From: Syntrophomonas palmitatica JCM 14374
Lineage (GTDB): Bacteria; Bacillota; Syntrophomonadia; Syntrophomonadales; Syntrophomonadaceae
Length of the DNA: 64,000 nucleotides
Direction: 5' to 3'
Assembly (NCBI RefSeq): GCF_001311885.1
Contig: NZ_BBCE01000001.1
Coordinates: 124,001 to 188,000, forward strand
The notes below the pieces were generated by a model. That model saw nothing but the letters and a program-made list of their open reading frames with translations. It searched no databases and was not told where the DNA came from. Position numbers and translations under genes: made by a program. Every line of letters begins with the position of its first letter. Position 1 is the first letter of the stretch. Positions 49,441 to 59,477 of this stretch are shown here, one piece after another.

Positions 49441-50874
49441 GTGTTTAAGACCTATGATGATGTGATGAGTTTTTGTAAGGAACACGGCATACAGATGATC
49501 GATTTTAAAATGATCGACCTGATGGGCCGGTGGCGCCACCTCGGGATTCCCGTAGGCCGCTTCAAACCTGATACCCTGAGATACGGTATAGGATTTGATG
49601 GTTCCAATTACGGTTTCGCTCCCGTGGAAAACAGCGATATGGTATTTATTCCCGATATTACGACCGCTGTTTTCGATCCCTTCACTGAAGTTCCTACCCT
49701 GAGCATGATTGGCGATGTATTCGTTATCGCGCAGCCGGAGAATTATCGTTTTGAACAGGACCCCCGTTCCATAGCTTTTAAAGCGGAAGAATATATGAAA
49801 TCGACCGGTATAGCCGATGAGATGCGTATCGGACCGGAATACGAATTTTATGTATTTGACCATGTTACTTATGAAAACTCACCGCATCGCACCGGTTTCA
49901 GTATCGATGCTGAACAGGCCATCTGGAATGGCGGTGAAAACGAATTTCAAAACCTGGGGTATAAGATTCCCTTAAAGGGCGGCTATCATATCGGACCGCC
50001 CCAGGATATTCTCTATGACCTGAGATCCCGCATGTGTGTTTTATTGGAAGAAAACAATATTCCGGTCAAGTATCACCACCATGAAGTGGGCGGCCCCGGG
50101 CAGCTGGAAATCGAAGTGGAATTTGGGCCAATGCGGGAAATGGCCGATAAAACCATGCTGGCCAAATACCTTATAAAAAACCTGGCCTTCCAGGAAGGCA
50201 AAACCGTTACCTTTATGCCTAAACCTTTATTTGGCGAAGCGGGCAGCGGTATGCATGTGCATATGCACCTGTTTAAAAACGGCAAACCGATTTTCCATGA
50301 TGAAAAAGGTTATTCCGGTTTAAGCAAAAAAGCCTTGAATTTTATTGGCGGGGTATTAAAGCACGCGCCGGCTGTATTGGCCTTTACCAATCCCAGCACC
50401 AACTCCTACAAGCGTTTGATTCCCGGTTATGAAGCCCCGGTAAGCGTTTGTTTTGCCACTGCCAACCGCAGCGCGGTTATTAGAGTACCGGCCTATGCCA
50501 AGAGCCCTAATCAGAAGCGCTTTGAATTCCGTTCCGCTGACGCTACCTGCAATCCCTACCTGGCTTATTCAGCGATTCTAATGGCAGGCCTGGACGGCAT
50601 TAAACGTAAAATCGACCCGACTGCCGAAGGTTTCGGTCCTTATGATGTTAATCTCTATACGTTGTCCAAAGAAGAACAAACTAAAATCAAGGGTCTGCCC
50701 AAATCCCTTGACGAAGCCCTGGATGCCCTGGAGAAGGATCATGAATTCCTGCTGGCCGGCGGCGTATTCCCCCAGCGTTTAATTGAGATATGGATTGAAA
50801 ACAAACGCAAAGAAGCCCGCAGAATAAATGATATACCTCATCCCTTGGAATTCGAGATGTATTACGACCTGTAA
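49441..50874 (+). CDS. glnA: Glutamine synthetase type I
   Basis: GTG at 49441 is chosen (AAAGGAGG upstream, 11-base spacing); an earlier in-frame TTG at 49411 is possible but precedes that site. 477 aa. RIGPEYEFYVFD, GPGQLEIEVEFGPM, the ATP/glutamate region GEAGSGMHVHMHLFKNG and NPSTNSYKRLIPGYEAPV, and FRSADATCNPYLAYSA are diagnostic. NLYTLSKEE matches the region of the adenylylated Tyr of the GSI-beta type, though no adenylyltransferase is here. It supplies glutamine, used by PurF, PurQ, GuaA and HisH in this window. Confidence 0.95.
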   Translation: MFKTYDDVMSFCKEHGIQMIDFKMIDLMGRWRHLGIPVGRFKPDTLRYGIGFDGSNYGFAPVENSDMVFIPDITTAVFDPFTEVPTLSMIGDVFVIAQPENYRFEQDPRSIAFKAEEYMKSTGIADEMRIGPEYEFYVFDHVTYENSPHRTGFSIDAEQAIWNGGENEFQNLGYKIPLKGGYHIGPPQDILYDLRSRMCVLLEENNIPVKYHHHEVGGPGQLEIEVEFGPMREMADKTMLAKYLIKNLAFQEGKTVTFMPKPLFGEAGSGMHVHMHLFKNGKPIFHDEKGYSGLSKKALNFIGGVLKHAPAVLAFTNPSTNSYKRLIPGYEAPVSVCFATANRSAVIRVPAYAKSPNQKRFEFRSADATCNPYLAYSAILMAGLDGIKRKIDPTAEGFGPYDVNLYTLSKEEQTKIKGLPKSLDEALDALEKDHEFLLAGGVFPQRLIEIWIENKRKEARRINDIPHPLEFEMYYDL

Positions 50875-50886
50875 AAAAGCCTTATT

Positions 50887-50920
50887 AAAAGGCGTTCGGA
50901 TTACCGGACGCCTTTTAATT
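50887..50920 (+). terminator. glnA terminator
   Basis: AAAAGGCGTTCGG pairs with CCGGACGCCTTTT (one G-U pair), ATTA loop, then TTTTAATTT. Confidence 0.85.
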
Positions 50921-51047
50921 TGGGTTTAATTTTCAAAATATTCATGCATTTTTGCTGTTTTGTGTTAAAGTATTTACCATGATAAATACGCAAATAATAG
51001 ACGAAAACGCAAGAACCATCCGCGTGAAATCAACAGGGAGGATTATG

Positions 51048-51992
51048 ATGCAGCTGCCCGTATTACAAATCGCAGACTTAAAACCCCGCTATCCCATCAT
51101 CCAAGGGGGAATGGCCGTTAGGGTTTCCACGGCTTCATTATCAGGAGCGGTAGCTAAAAATGGCGGAATAGGTACTATTGGGGCTACAGGGTTAAGTCCC
51201 GCTGAATTGGCTCAAGAGATACAGGCCGCCCGCAAACTGGCTGAAGGCGGCATTATTGGAGTAAACATTATGTTTGCCGCGCGCCAGTTTGCGGAGCTTG
51301 TACACACATCGATAAAAGAAAAAATCGATTTGATTTTTACCGGCGCTGGTTTTTCCCGCGACATTTTCCGCTGGGGTATGGAAAGCAACACTCCCATAGT
51401 GCCAATAGTCTCTTCGGCTAAAGCGGCGCGCCTGGCGGAAAAGTCGGGCGCAGCGGCGGTGGTGGCCGAAGGTTTTGAAGCCGGGGGACATTTGGGAACT
51501 GATCGCTCTATCAAGGAGATCCTCCCGGAGATTTTAGATACGGTAAAAATTCCGGTCATTGCGGCCGGGGGTATTGTAGACGGAAAAGATATGGCGGAAA
51601 TGATCAATCTGGGAGCCAGCGGCGTACAGATGGCTACCCGTTTTGTCTTGAGTGAAGAATGTTCTGTAGCCGATGAATTTAAACAGGTTTACCTGCAGGC
51701 TAAAGAAGAAGATGTGGTGATTATAAAAAGCCCGGTAGGATTGCCAGGGCGGGCAATTAAGAACAAATTTATTAAGGAGATAGAGGAAGGCAATGCCCCT
51801 CTGGACGAGTGTTCGGCTTGCTTAAAAGACTGTTCCGGAGATTACTGCATTATGCAGGCCTTAATCAATGCCCGTAATGGTCTGGTCAATGAAGGGGTGG
51901 TCTTTTCCGGTAAGAATGTATTTAAAATCAAAGAAATCCTGCCTGTAGCAAAAATTTTCGAAAAGCTCTTGGCAGAATTCCAGGCAGTTTAA
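51048..51992 (+). CDS. FabK-like / nitronate monooxygenase family flavoprotein
   Basis: 314 aa from ATG 51048, 5-6 bases after GGGAGG; the frame opens further upstream but the family N-terminus is LKPRYPIIQGGMAVRVS. FMN-binding GGIGTIGATGL, VAEGFEAGGHLG (catalytic His), PVIAAGGIVDG and GVQMATRFVLSEEC are typical of the 2-nitropropane dioxygenase/FabK family. A Cys cluster CSACLKDCSGDYCIMQAL near the C-terminus is characteristic of one clostridial subgroup and may bind an Fe-S centre or metal. Either enoyl-ACP reductase or nitronate oxidation; context does not decide, no fab genes nearby. Confidence 0.8.
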   Translation: MQLPVLQIADLKPRYPIIQGGMAVRVSTASLSGAVAKNGGIGTIGATGLSPAELAQEIQAARKLAEGGIIGVNIMFAARQFAELVHTSIKEKIDLIFTGAGFSRDIFRWGMESNTPIVPIVSSAKAARLAEKSGAAAVVAEGFEAGGHLGTDRSIKEILPEILDTVKIPVIAAGGIVDGKDMAEMINLGASGVQMATRFVLSEECSVADEFKQVYLQAKEEDVVIIKSPVGLPGRAIKNKFIKEIEEGNAPLDECSACLKDCSGDYCIMQALINARNGLVNEGVVFSGKNVFKIKEILPVAKIFEKLLAEFQAV

Positions 51993-51997
51993 AGACT

Positions 51998-52024
51998 AAA
52001 AAAGGGCTGCCGCTATGGCAGCCC
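51998..52024. terminator. Bidirectional terminator between the FabK-like gene and groEL
   Basis: GGGCTGCC (52004-52011) pairs with GGCAGCCC (52017-52024). The minus strand has a T6 tail (groEL); the plus side has CTAATTTATTT. Confidence 0.85.
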
Positions 52025-52038
52025 CTAATTTATTTGAC

Positions 52039-53669
<1,631 letters not shown>

Positions 53670-53695
53670 CTATGTAGTCCTCCTTTTTCCTTTTC

Positions 53696-53986
53696 TTATT
53701 TCAGAATTCCCAGAACATCACGTTCGGCCATAATCAGGAAATCTTCGCCATCCAGCTTGATTTCAGTGCCGGCATATTTGGAGAAGATGATCTTATCACC
53801 AACAGCTACGTTCATCGGCAAACGTTCCCCTTTGTCATTGATAGCACCGGGACCAACTGCCATTACTTCGCCTTCCTGAGGCTTCTCCTTGGCGGTGTCA
53901 GGCACATAAAGTCCGCTCTTGGTTTTTTCCTCAGCGGGTTCAATGACTTTTACGACCAGCTTATCGGCTAAAGGTTGGATCTTCAA
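53696..53986 (-). CDS. groES: Co-chaperonin GroES
   Basis: 96 aa; TTG start after [28 protein letters not shown], the mobile-loop region [17 protein letters not shown], and [15 protein letters not shown] are conserved. It caps GroEL. First gene of the groESL operon; 26 bases to groEL. Confidence 0.97.
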   Translation of the reverse strand: MKIQPLADKLVVKVIEPAEEKTKSGLYVPDTAKEKPQEGEVMAVGPGAINDKGERLPMNVAVGDKIIFSKYAGTEIKLDGEDFLIMAERDVLGILK

Positions 53987-54018
53987 AGGTATACCCCCTT
54001 CGTTAAGTTAAAATTTTG

Positions 54019-54045
54019 TTAGCACTCAATGAGCATGAGTGCTAA
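54019..54045 (-). promoter_or_regulatory. CIRCE operator (HrcA-binding site)
   Basis: TTAGCACTC, 9-base spacer, GAGTGCTAA: a perfect match to the consensus, 33 bases before groES. Predicts heat-shock derepression by HrcA, which is not encoded here. Confidence 0.97.
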
Positions 54046-54057
54046 TACACATCTATA

Positions 54058-54086
54058 ATATTAGGCAAGACCCCTCGACTGTTCAA
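54058..54086 (-). promoter_or_regulatory. groESL promoter
   Basis: -35 TTGAAC (54086-54081), 17-base spacer, -10 TAATAT (54063-54058); start would be just before the CIRCE element, the usual arrangement. Confidence 0.65.
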
Positions 54087-54182
54087 CACAGATAATCCTC
54101 GGAATCCGCCCAATATGTTCGATTAATATTATGCTACGCCTTATTTCTATTTATACCTTTAAAAATCAAAAATTTTTATTTT

Positions 54183-54671
54183 TTATCCCTGCCCGCATTC
54201 GGCAGCCTCACCTTTCAATATATCCAGGCCATGAGGCAGGGCATCCATTATGGCTTCCAGCGATTCACGCACACCTTTTACACTGCCGGGAAGATTAATA
54301 ATTAAAGTATTGCCGCGGATTCCGGCCACGGCACGGGACAACATAGCCCGCGAGGTTTTTTGCATACCAAAAGCCCTTATGGCTTCAGGAATTCCCGGAA
54401 CCATCCTTTCAATAACCGCCAGGCTGGCTTCAGGCGTGACATCACGCTTGGAAAAACCGGTTCCTCCCGAGGTAAGCACCAAATCCAGTTTTAATTCATC
54501 GCAGGCATATATTAATTTATCGATAATCAGGTCCTTTTCATCGGGAACTATCTCATAATAGTCAATTTTAGCGGCCTCACCCAGTACCCGCCTGATCTCC
54601 TGCCCGGAAAGATCCTCTCTTTCACCTTTGGAACCTTTGTCACTCATAATCAGAATACCTACCCGGTACAT
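54183..54671 (-). CDS. mog: Molybdopterin adenylyltransferase (MogA/MoaB family)
   Basis: About 162 aa. The second of two adjacent ATG codons (54671) fits better to GAGGTGAT. RVGILIMSDKGSKGER, VLTSGGTGFSKRDVTPEA and GNTLIINLPGSVKGVRE are family motifs that bind molybdopterin. It adenylylates molybdopterin before metal insertion. Last gene of the moa cluster. Confidence 0.92.
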   Translation of the reverse strand: MYRVGILIMSDKGSKGEREDLSGQEIRRVLGEAAKIDYYEIVPDEKDLIIDKLIYACDELKLDLVLTSGGTGFSKRDVTPEASLAVIERMVPGIPEAIRAFGMQKTSRAMLSRAVAGIRGNTLIINLPGSVKGVRESLEAIMDALPHGLDILKGEAAECGQG

Positions 54672-54686
54672 CATATCACCTCGATA

Positions 54687-55166
54687 TTAATCAAGTTCTC
54701 GCTTCAGATGCCCGCTTTTTCCGCCATCTTTTTCCATAAGCTGAACCTCTGTAATCTCCATCCACCGGTCAACTGCCTTGCACATGTCATAAACAGTCAA
54801 GGCCGCCGTTGATACCGCCGTGAGAGCCTCCATTTCCACCCCGGTTTTGCCTGTAGTTTTAACCTGGGCTTCAATTAAAATACAGTTATTGTCTTCATCA
54901 ATAGTAAATTCAACATTTACGGAGGTTAAAAGCAAAGGGTGGCACATAGGAATCAAATTCGAAGTCTGTTTCGCGCCCATAATTCCCGCCACCTGCGCCA
55001 CTGCCAGCACATCACCCTTTTTAATTCCGCCGCTTTTAATCAATTCTATAGTTTTTCTTTGCATCCGTACCACAGCCCGGGCCACAGCCACTCTCTCGCT
55101 GTCGGTCTTGGAGCTCACATCCACCATGCGTGCCCGGCCCTGTTCATTTATATGAGTAAAGTCCAT
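54687..55166 (-). CDS. moaC: Cyclic pyranopterin monophosphate synthase
   Basis: 159 aa. FTHINEQGRARMVDVSSK, IPMCHPLLLTSVNVEF and GVEMEALTAVSTAALTVYDMCK are the conserved blocks, with the active-site Lys/Asp region near KAVDRWM. It converts the MoaA product to cPMP. 2 bases downstream of moaA. Confidence 0.96.
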   Translation of the reverse strand: MDFTHINEQGRARMVDVSSKTDSERVAVARAVVRMQRKTIELIKSGGIKKGDVLAVAQVAGIMGAKQTSNLIPMCHPLLLTSVNVEFTIDEDNNCILIEAQVKTTGKTGVEMEALTAVSTAALTVYDMCKAVDRWMEITEVQLMEKDGGKSGHLKRELD

Positions 55167-55168
55167 GG

Positions 55169-56149
55169 CTAGCCTCCTATTTGATACATCTTGCGCTCGT
55201 TCTCAATTCCCCAGCCGCTGCTCATCTCATGATGCGCAGGTTTTTTACTGATGCATTTCCGGAACAAATCCAGCAGTTCAGCATCACTGGCGCCGTTACG
55301 GAGCGGAGTTTTTAAGTCAACCTCCGTTTTATCATAGAGGCAAGCCCGCAGACGACCATCAGCGGTCAAACGGATACGATTACATTCTCCGCAAAAATGG
55401 TTGCTCATCGGACTGATAAATCCTATTGAACCCTGGCCGTTCTCAATTTGATAATATTTAGCCGGGCCATTGCCGGCAATCCTTCTTGCGGTTATCAGTT
55501 TATACCTGCTCTCAATCCGGCTTTTGATCTCTTCGCTGCTGACTACCCGTTCCTTTTTCCAGAAGCGCAGGTCTCCAACCGGCATAAATTCTATGAATCG
55601 TATATGCACCGGGTAATTGTAAGCCAGATCGGCAAAATCAAGAATTTCATCATCATTAAATTGTCCAATAATAACCGTATTGATTTTTACCGGATGCATA
55701 TTCAAATCAATCGCTTTAAATATTGATTTTTTTACTGCTTCAAGATCGCCGCACCTGGTTAAATATCTGAAACGCTCTGATTTAAGGCTGTCCAAGCTGA
55801 AATTAACCCGTTTTAACCCGGCCTGCTGCAGTTCTTCAGCCACAGCGCCAAACAAAATCCCGTTGGTAGTGATGCCTATGTCGTCAATTTCGGACAATCC
55901 CGCTATATAACGTATTAACTGGCTTATATTGCGTCTCACCAGAGGCTCTCCCCCTGTAAGCCTTACTTTGTGTATGCCGGCCTGGGCAGCCACATTAACC
56001 AGCCGCGCCATTTCTTCCAGGTTTAAAATAGAGCTGTGCTCCATCTTCTCCACGCCGTCCTCGGGCATGCAATAGCGGCAGCGCAGGTTGCACCTGTCTG
56101 TTATTGAGATGCGCAAGTAATTAATTTCTCGTTCAAACCTGTCCCTCAT
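55169..56149 (-). CDS. moaA: GTP 3',8-cyclase
   Basis: 326 aa from ATG 56149 (GAGAGGGATG ahead; the longer frame has no support). Radical SAM motif in TDRCNLRCRYCMPEDG; second 4Fe-4S cluster in HFCGECNRIRLTADGRLRAC. VRLTGGEPLVRR binds SAM. It ends in the Gly-Gly tail (MYQIGG), required for activity in the family. First pterin step of molybdenum or tungsten cofactor synthesis. Confidence 0.96.
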   Translation of the reverse strand: MRDRFEREINYLRISITDRCNLRCRYCMPEDGVEKMEHSSILNLEEMARLVNVAAQAGIHKVRLTGGEPLVRRNISQLIRYIAGLSEIDDIGITTNGILFGAVAEELQQAGLKRVNFSLDSLKSERFRYLTRCGDLEAVKKSIFKAIDLNMHPVKINTVIIGQFNDDEILDFADLAYNYPVHIRFIEFMPVGDLRFWKKERVVSSEEIKSRIESRYKLITARRIAGNGPAKYYQIENGQGSIGFISPMSNHFCGECNRIRLTADGRLRACLYDKTEVDLKTPLRNGASDAELLDLFRKCISKKPAHHEMSSGWGIENERKMYQIGG

Positions 56150-56274
56150 ATCTACATCCCTCTCCCCGGTAACAAAACAACGCAGAGCACTATACAATAG
56201 AAAACACGGCAAATATAAACAACGTAAGATTAACAGATCTCATAACAAGTCGTTATAGTCCGCGTTCTCTAATT

Positions 56275-56460
56275 CTAAAAACAACCCAGCTCGCAAGCAA
56301 AGATCTTTATTTTCGCTTCATTACAAGCCTTACCGATATCGCCCGGATCAACATTCAGTTTTTCCGCCAGTTCTCTCGCCTCGGTGCAGCTTATACGCCC
56401 TCCGGGATACGTTTCCTTGAGTTTTTGTACCAATTGTTCTTTATCGATTTTTTCAGACAT
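56275..56460 (-). CDS. Conserved 61-aa protein with C-terminal Cys motif, first gene of the moa operon
   Basis: 61 aa. Charged helical N-terminal half, then GGRISCTEARELAEKLNVD with an HTH-like helix pattern and the C-terminus KIKIFACELGCF. The two Cys at the end (C-x-x-x-C) and the one in the middle could bind a metal. I recall similar short proteins ending in GCF in other anaerobic Clostridia, function unknown. It has a good GGGAGG site and is the first reading frame after a structured leader, so it is co-transcribed with moaA-moaC-mog. Confidence 0.75.
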   Translation of the reverse strand: MSEKIDKEQLVQKLKETYPGGRISCTEARELAEKLNVDPGDIGKACNEAKIKIFACELGCF

Positions 56461-56474
56461 AGTAAATAACCTCC

Positions 56475-56505
56475 CAAAAAATAATCAAACTCCCTGGAAA
56501 GGGAG
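56475..56505 (-). terminator. Leader terminator before the moa operon
   Basis: CTCCC, TTTCCA loop, GGGAG, followed by TTTGATTATTTTTT on the minus strand, ending 8 bases before the GGGAGG ribosome site. Placed as the expression platform of the leader upstream. Confidence 0.65.
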
Positions 56506-56526
56506 CAGTGTTTCAGAGATATACAG

Positions 56527-56620
56527 ACTCCTTTCCAAAGGGAGGCATACCAGTTTCCCTGTATACCCTAACGTTTAACCCACCATAGCGCTTATAACCT
56601 TAGGTGAGCTAAATCGGAGT
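56527..56620 (-). ncRNA. Structured leader resembling the Moco (molybdenum/tungsten cofactor) riboswitch
   Basis: Read 5' to 3': ACTCCGA opens a closing stem with GGAGT at the 3' end; CCTAA/TTAGG forms an inner stem; GGTATACAG, a GGAAA loop and CTGGTATGCC form a third, and TGCCTCCC follows. Moco RNAs share a CUCCGA start, a GNRA-capped stem and UGCCUCC. It sits between a promoter and the moa operon, with a terminator after it. The fit is by memory of the consensus and by context, so this is a candidate rather than a firm call. Confidence 0.5.
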
Positions 56621-56636
56621 TCTTATTACAGTATTC

Positions 56637-56665
56637 ATTATACAACAGCAGTACAGGCTCGACAA
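56637..56665 (-). promoter_or_regulatory. Promoter of the moa operon
   Basis: -35 TTGTCG (56665-56660), 17-base spacer, -10 TATAAT (56642-56637). Transcription would start about 10 bases before the leader aptamer. Confidence 0.75.
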
Positions 56666-56760
56666 TTGTTTACAGAATGTTTGCTTTCTAGATAATCGCA
56701 ACAAATCAGCATATAAATAGCAACCCGGAGCAGTTTATGGAAAAAAGTCCGGATTCACGG

Positions 56761-57324
56761 TTATTCCTGGCTATCGCTAACGAGCCAATTGACTGGCACA
56801 TCATGTTCCTGAGGATATGTATCATTCACAATCTGAAACCCGTAACATATCCCGCAAATAAAAGCATCAGGCCGAAGCCTGGGCAGGAAACGGTCATAAT
56901 AGCCCCTTCCGTATCCCAAACGATATCCCTGCAGGTCAAAAGCGAGTCCCGGAACCAATACCACGTCAATTAATCGCGGATCATAGGGACTTCCTGCAGG
57001 TTCCTTTATCCCCCAGGCATTTGTCTGTGTATCTTTGAAACTTTGCAGTTGGACAGCATTCATTATCCCATTCTCTTCCACCCGGGGAAGCAAAATAATC
57101 TTTCCCTGCCCCTGCAGTTTTTCTAAAAAGGCCGCCAGGGTTACTTCGTTCTTTATGCTGCTGAAGCCCATAATAACCCGAGCATTTTTAATGGGCTGCA
57201 GTTCTTCCAGCCGCGCCGTAATCCTGGCGCTGCGAACCGCTGTTTCCTCTGGGCTCAATTTATCCCTGGCATCCTGTATCTGTCTGCGCAGAGCCTTCCG
57301 CACATCAGTTATAGTAACATCCAT
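56761..57324 (-). CDS. 5-formyltetrahydrofolate cyclo-ligase
   Basis: 187 aa. KALRRQIQDARDKLSPEE at the start, GFSSIKNEV, and the ATP/folate loop RLGYGRGYYDRFLPR are the family pattern. It recycles 5-formyl-THF to methenyl-THF, supporting the 10-formyl-THF supply for PurN and PurH. It lies 4 bases after lgt and is the last gene of that transcript. Confidence 0.93.
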   Translation of the reverse strand: MDVTITDVRKALRRQIQDARDKLSPEETAVRSARITARLEELQPIKNARVIMGFSSIKNEVTLAAFLEKLQGQGKIILLPRVEENGIMNAVQLQSFKDTQTNAWGIKEPAGSPYDPRLIDVVLVPGLAFDLQGYRLGYGRGYYDRFLPRLRPDAFICGICYGFQIVNDTYPQEHDVPVNWLVSDSQE

Positions 57325-57328
57325 TAAA

Positions 57329-58072
57329 CTACAGACCTTTCTTATAACGGGCTTGCAGGTAGTAATACAAGGCTATCCCCAGCAGTAACAGAATCAGAGT
57401 ATAGACTTGCCCCAGAGAAAGTACGCCTATCATTATGAGACTGTCTCTAAAAAACTCCACGATAAATCGATATAGGGCATACCCGATAATATAAACCGTA
57501 AAGACCTGCCCGTTAAATCTGCGCCGCGGGTAAAGCCAGAACAAGATCGCAAACAGCACCAGATTAAGCGCAGAACTGTACAGCTGGGTAGGATAACGGT
57601 AAAAGCCATCGACTGCAGGAAATACCACACCCCATTTAGAGGAGGTTATGGCTCCGTAGCAGCAGCCATTCAGGAAGCAGCCGATGCGGACTATAGCATA
57701 GCCCAAAGCCAAAAAAGGCGCAAAAATATCGGCCATAGCCCAAAAAGATAATTCCTTGCGGCGCAAATATACGACAAAAGGCAGCAGCCCCCCCGCCAGG
57801 GAGCCGTACCAAACCAGACCCCTGATTCCTTCTCCGTGCAATGATAAAACCGCCAGGGGATTACGTATAAAATCAATCCATTCATAGGTGATTATATAAG
57901 CGATTCTTCCCCCGAGTACTCCGCCGACTACACACAGCAAAATAAGGTCTGCCGCGATCTCGCGTTTAAAGCCTTCCCGCTCCAAACAACGCCCTATACC
58001 TATAATAGCTATTAACACCGCCAGGGCCAGCATAAATCCCCAGGAAAATATTTTTATGGTCCCAACTGCCAT
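57329..58072 (-). CDS. lgt: Prolipoprotein diacylglyceryl transferase
   Basis: 247 aa, seven membrane helices. Signature region GEGIRGLVWYGSLAGG (H-x-G-x-x-x-x-G type loop), catalytic-site RIGCFLNGCCYG, then YPTQLYSSALN and YRFIVEFFRD. It lipidates prolipoproteins such as the GerMN and MBL lipoproteins in this window. The N-terminus is shorter than in Bacillus Lgt, but all functional loops are present. Confidence 0.93.
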   Translation of the reverse strand: MAVGTIKIFSWGFMLALAVLIAIIGIGRCLEREGFKREIAADLILLCVVGGVLGGRIAYIITYEWIDFIRNPLAVLSLHGEGIRGLVWYGSLAGGLLPFVVYLRRKELSFWAMADIFAPFLALGYAIVRIGCFLNGCCYGAITSSKWGVVFPAVDGFYRYPTQLYSSALNLVLFAILFWLYPRRRFNGQVFTVYIIGYALYRFIVEFFRDSLIMIGVLSLGQVYTLILLLLGIALYYYLQARYKKGL

Positions 58073-58124
58073 AAAACTGGTTGCAAAACCGTCCCTCCGT
58101 TTTACCTAATTATTTGTAAATTAT

Positions 58125-58272
58125 CCGTTAAATTCAGTTATTTTTTATCCACAGGGCAACTTTGCAGATATACAGCCCTATCCTATTCAAAACCGGGACC
58201 AGCGGGGATTACAGACCAATCGCTGAAAGTGCCTAAAATTAATTATCAACAGACTTATCCACATTATCACAG
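58125..58272. promoter_or_regulatory. Cluster of DnaA-box-like sites
   Basis: Two exact TTATCCACA boxes (58145-58153 and 58255-58263) plus near matches TTATCAACA (58243), TTATCACAG (58264) and TTATCCGTTA (58121), all the same orientation, in the 207-bp gap between tsaD and lgt. No dnaA, dnaN or AT-rich unwinding stretch typical of an origin is nearby; a DnaA-titration or regulatory site is more likely. Confidence 0.55.
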
Positions 58273-58279
58273 TGAATTT

Positions 58280-59290
58280 TCACAGGGACCCCTGGCCGGG
58301 TTGAGCATTTAAAGTAAGGGGAGCAAAGTACCCTTTAATAAAAGAAGCGTAGGCGCTGCCGGCGATCATGGCCGCATTATCCGTACACAACGAAAGCGAA
58401 GGATAATACAGACTAAAGGGCTGTTCCTGGGACCTTTGTTTTAACTGCAGGCGCAGGGCCGTATTTGCTGCCACTCCTCCCGCCAGCAATATGCTCTTAG
58501 CCCGGTACTGTCTTGCCGCCCGAATTGTCTTTTCAGCCAGGACATCCACCAGGGCAGCTTGAAAACTGGCGGCCATGTCATATACCGTAGCTGTTCCTCT
58601 TTTCTCGGCCTTTTTCCATTCATTCATAGCTGCGGTTTTAAGGCCGCTGAAGCTGAACTCATAATCACTGCGGTCCAGAAATACTCTGGGCAATACTACT
58701 TTGTTGGGATCACCCTGTGCAGCAGCCTTTTGGACAGCCGGGCCCCCTGGATAGCCCAGGCCCAGGAAACGCGCCACCTTGTCAAAGGCCTCCCCTGCGG
58801 CGTCATCCCTTGTTTCACCAATCACTTCCAGGGTATCATCATCAGGCATCCAAAGAATACTACTGTGCCCGCCGGAAACCACCAGGCAGACGGCGGGAAA
58901 TTCTATATTATTATGCTCCAGGAAATTGGCGTAAATATGACCTCGCAGGTGGTTTACTGCAATCAGAGGACGTTCTATCCCATAAGCAAAAGCCTTGGCA
59001 AACGATACCCCTACCAACAAAGCCCCAATCAATCCCGGCATATTAGTGACAGCTACTGCGTCAATGTCATGATAATTCAATCCAGCTTGCTGAAAAGCCG
59101 CATCAACTACCACGGCTATATTTTCGATATGTTTGCGGGATGCCACCTCTGGCACGACTCCGCCGAACTGCTGGTGGACCGGCACCTGCGAATTAACCAC
59201 ATTGGATATAATCTCTTGACCGTTTTTTACAATAGCCGCCGCGGTTTCATCACAGGAAGTCTCAATCCCCAGGATTAAAACATCTTCCAT
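58280..59290 (-). CDS. tsaD: tRNA N6-threonylcarbamoyladenosine transferase subunit TsaD
   Basis: 336 aa. LGIETSCDETAAAIV, MPGLIGALLVGVSFAK, AVNHLRGHIYANFLEH (metal-binding His pair) and LVVSGGHSSI, then LAGGVAANTALR are the Kae1/Gcp motifs. It transfers threonylcarbamoyl to A37 of ANN-decoding tRNAs with TsaB and TsaE, both encoded just upstream. Confidence 0.97.
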   Translation of the reverse strand: MEDVLILGIETSCDETAAAIVKNGQEIISNVVNSQVPVHQQFGGVVPEVASRKHIENIAVVVDAAFQQAGLNYHDIDAVAVTNMPGLIGALLVGVSFAKAFAYGIERPLIAVNHLRGHIYANFLEHNNIEFPAVCLVVSGGHSSILWMPDDDTLEVIGETRDDAAGEAFDKVARFLGLGYPGGPAVQKAAAQGDPNKVVLPRVFLDRSDYEFSFSGLKTAAMNEWKKAEKRGTATVYDMAASFQAALVDVLAEKTIRAARQYRAKSILLAGGVAANTALRLQLKQRSQEQPFSLYYPSLSLCTDNAAMIAGSAYASFIKGYFAPLTLNAQPGQGSL

Positions 59291-59477
59291 ATTAATCTCC
59301 CAGCACTATTTAAGAAAATGATGGTTTTCATTTCTTAATTATGCAGCTTTCGCGCTCATCATTGATATGCGGCAATGTGCCGCTTGACATTACGGGTTTA
59401 TACTTGCCTTACACCCTGGTTGGGATAAAGCGTTATGCTTTCCATGGGTTAAGTTGAGCAAGTTGATTTCATAAATT

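Noticed and set aside
58121-58272. Chromosomal origin oriC
   Set aside because: DnaA boxes alone are present; no dnaA, dnaN or AT-rich unwinding element, and neighbours tsaD/lgt are not origin genes.
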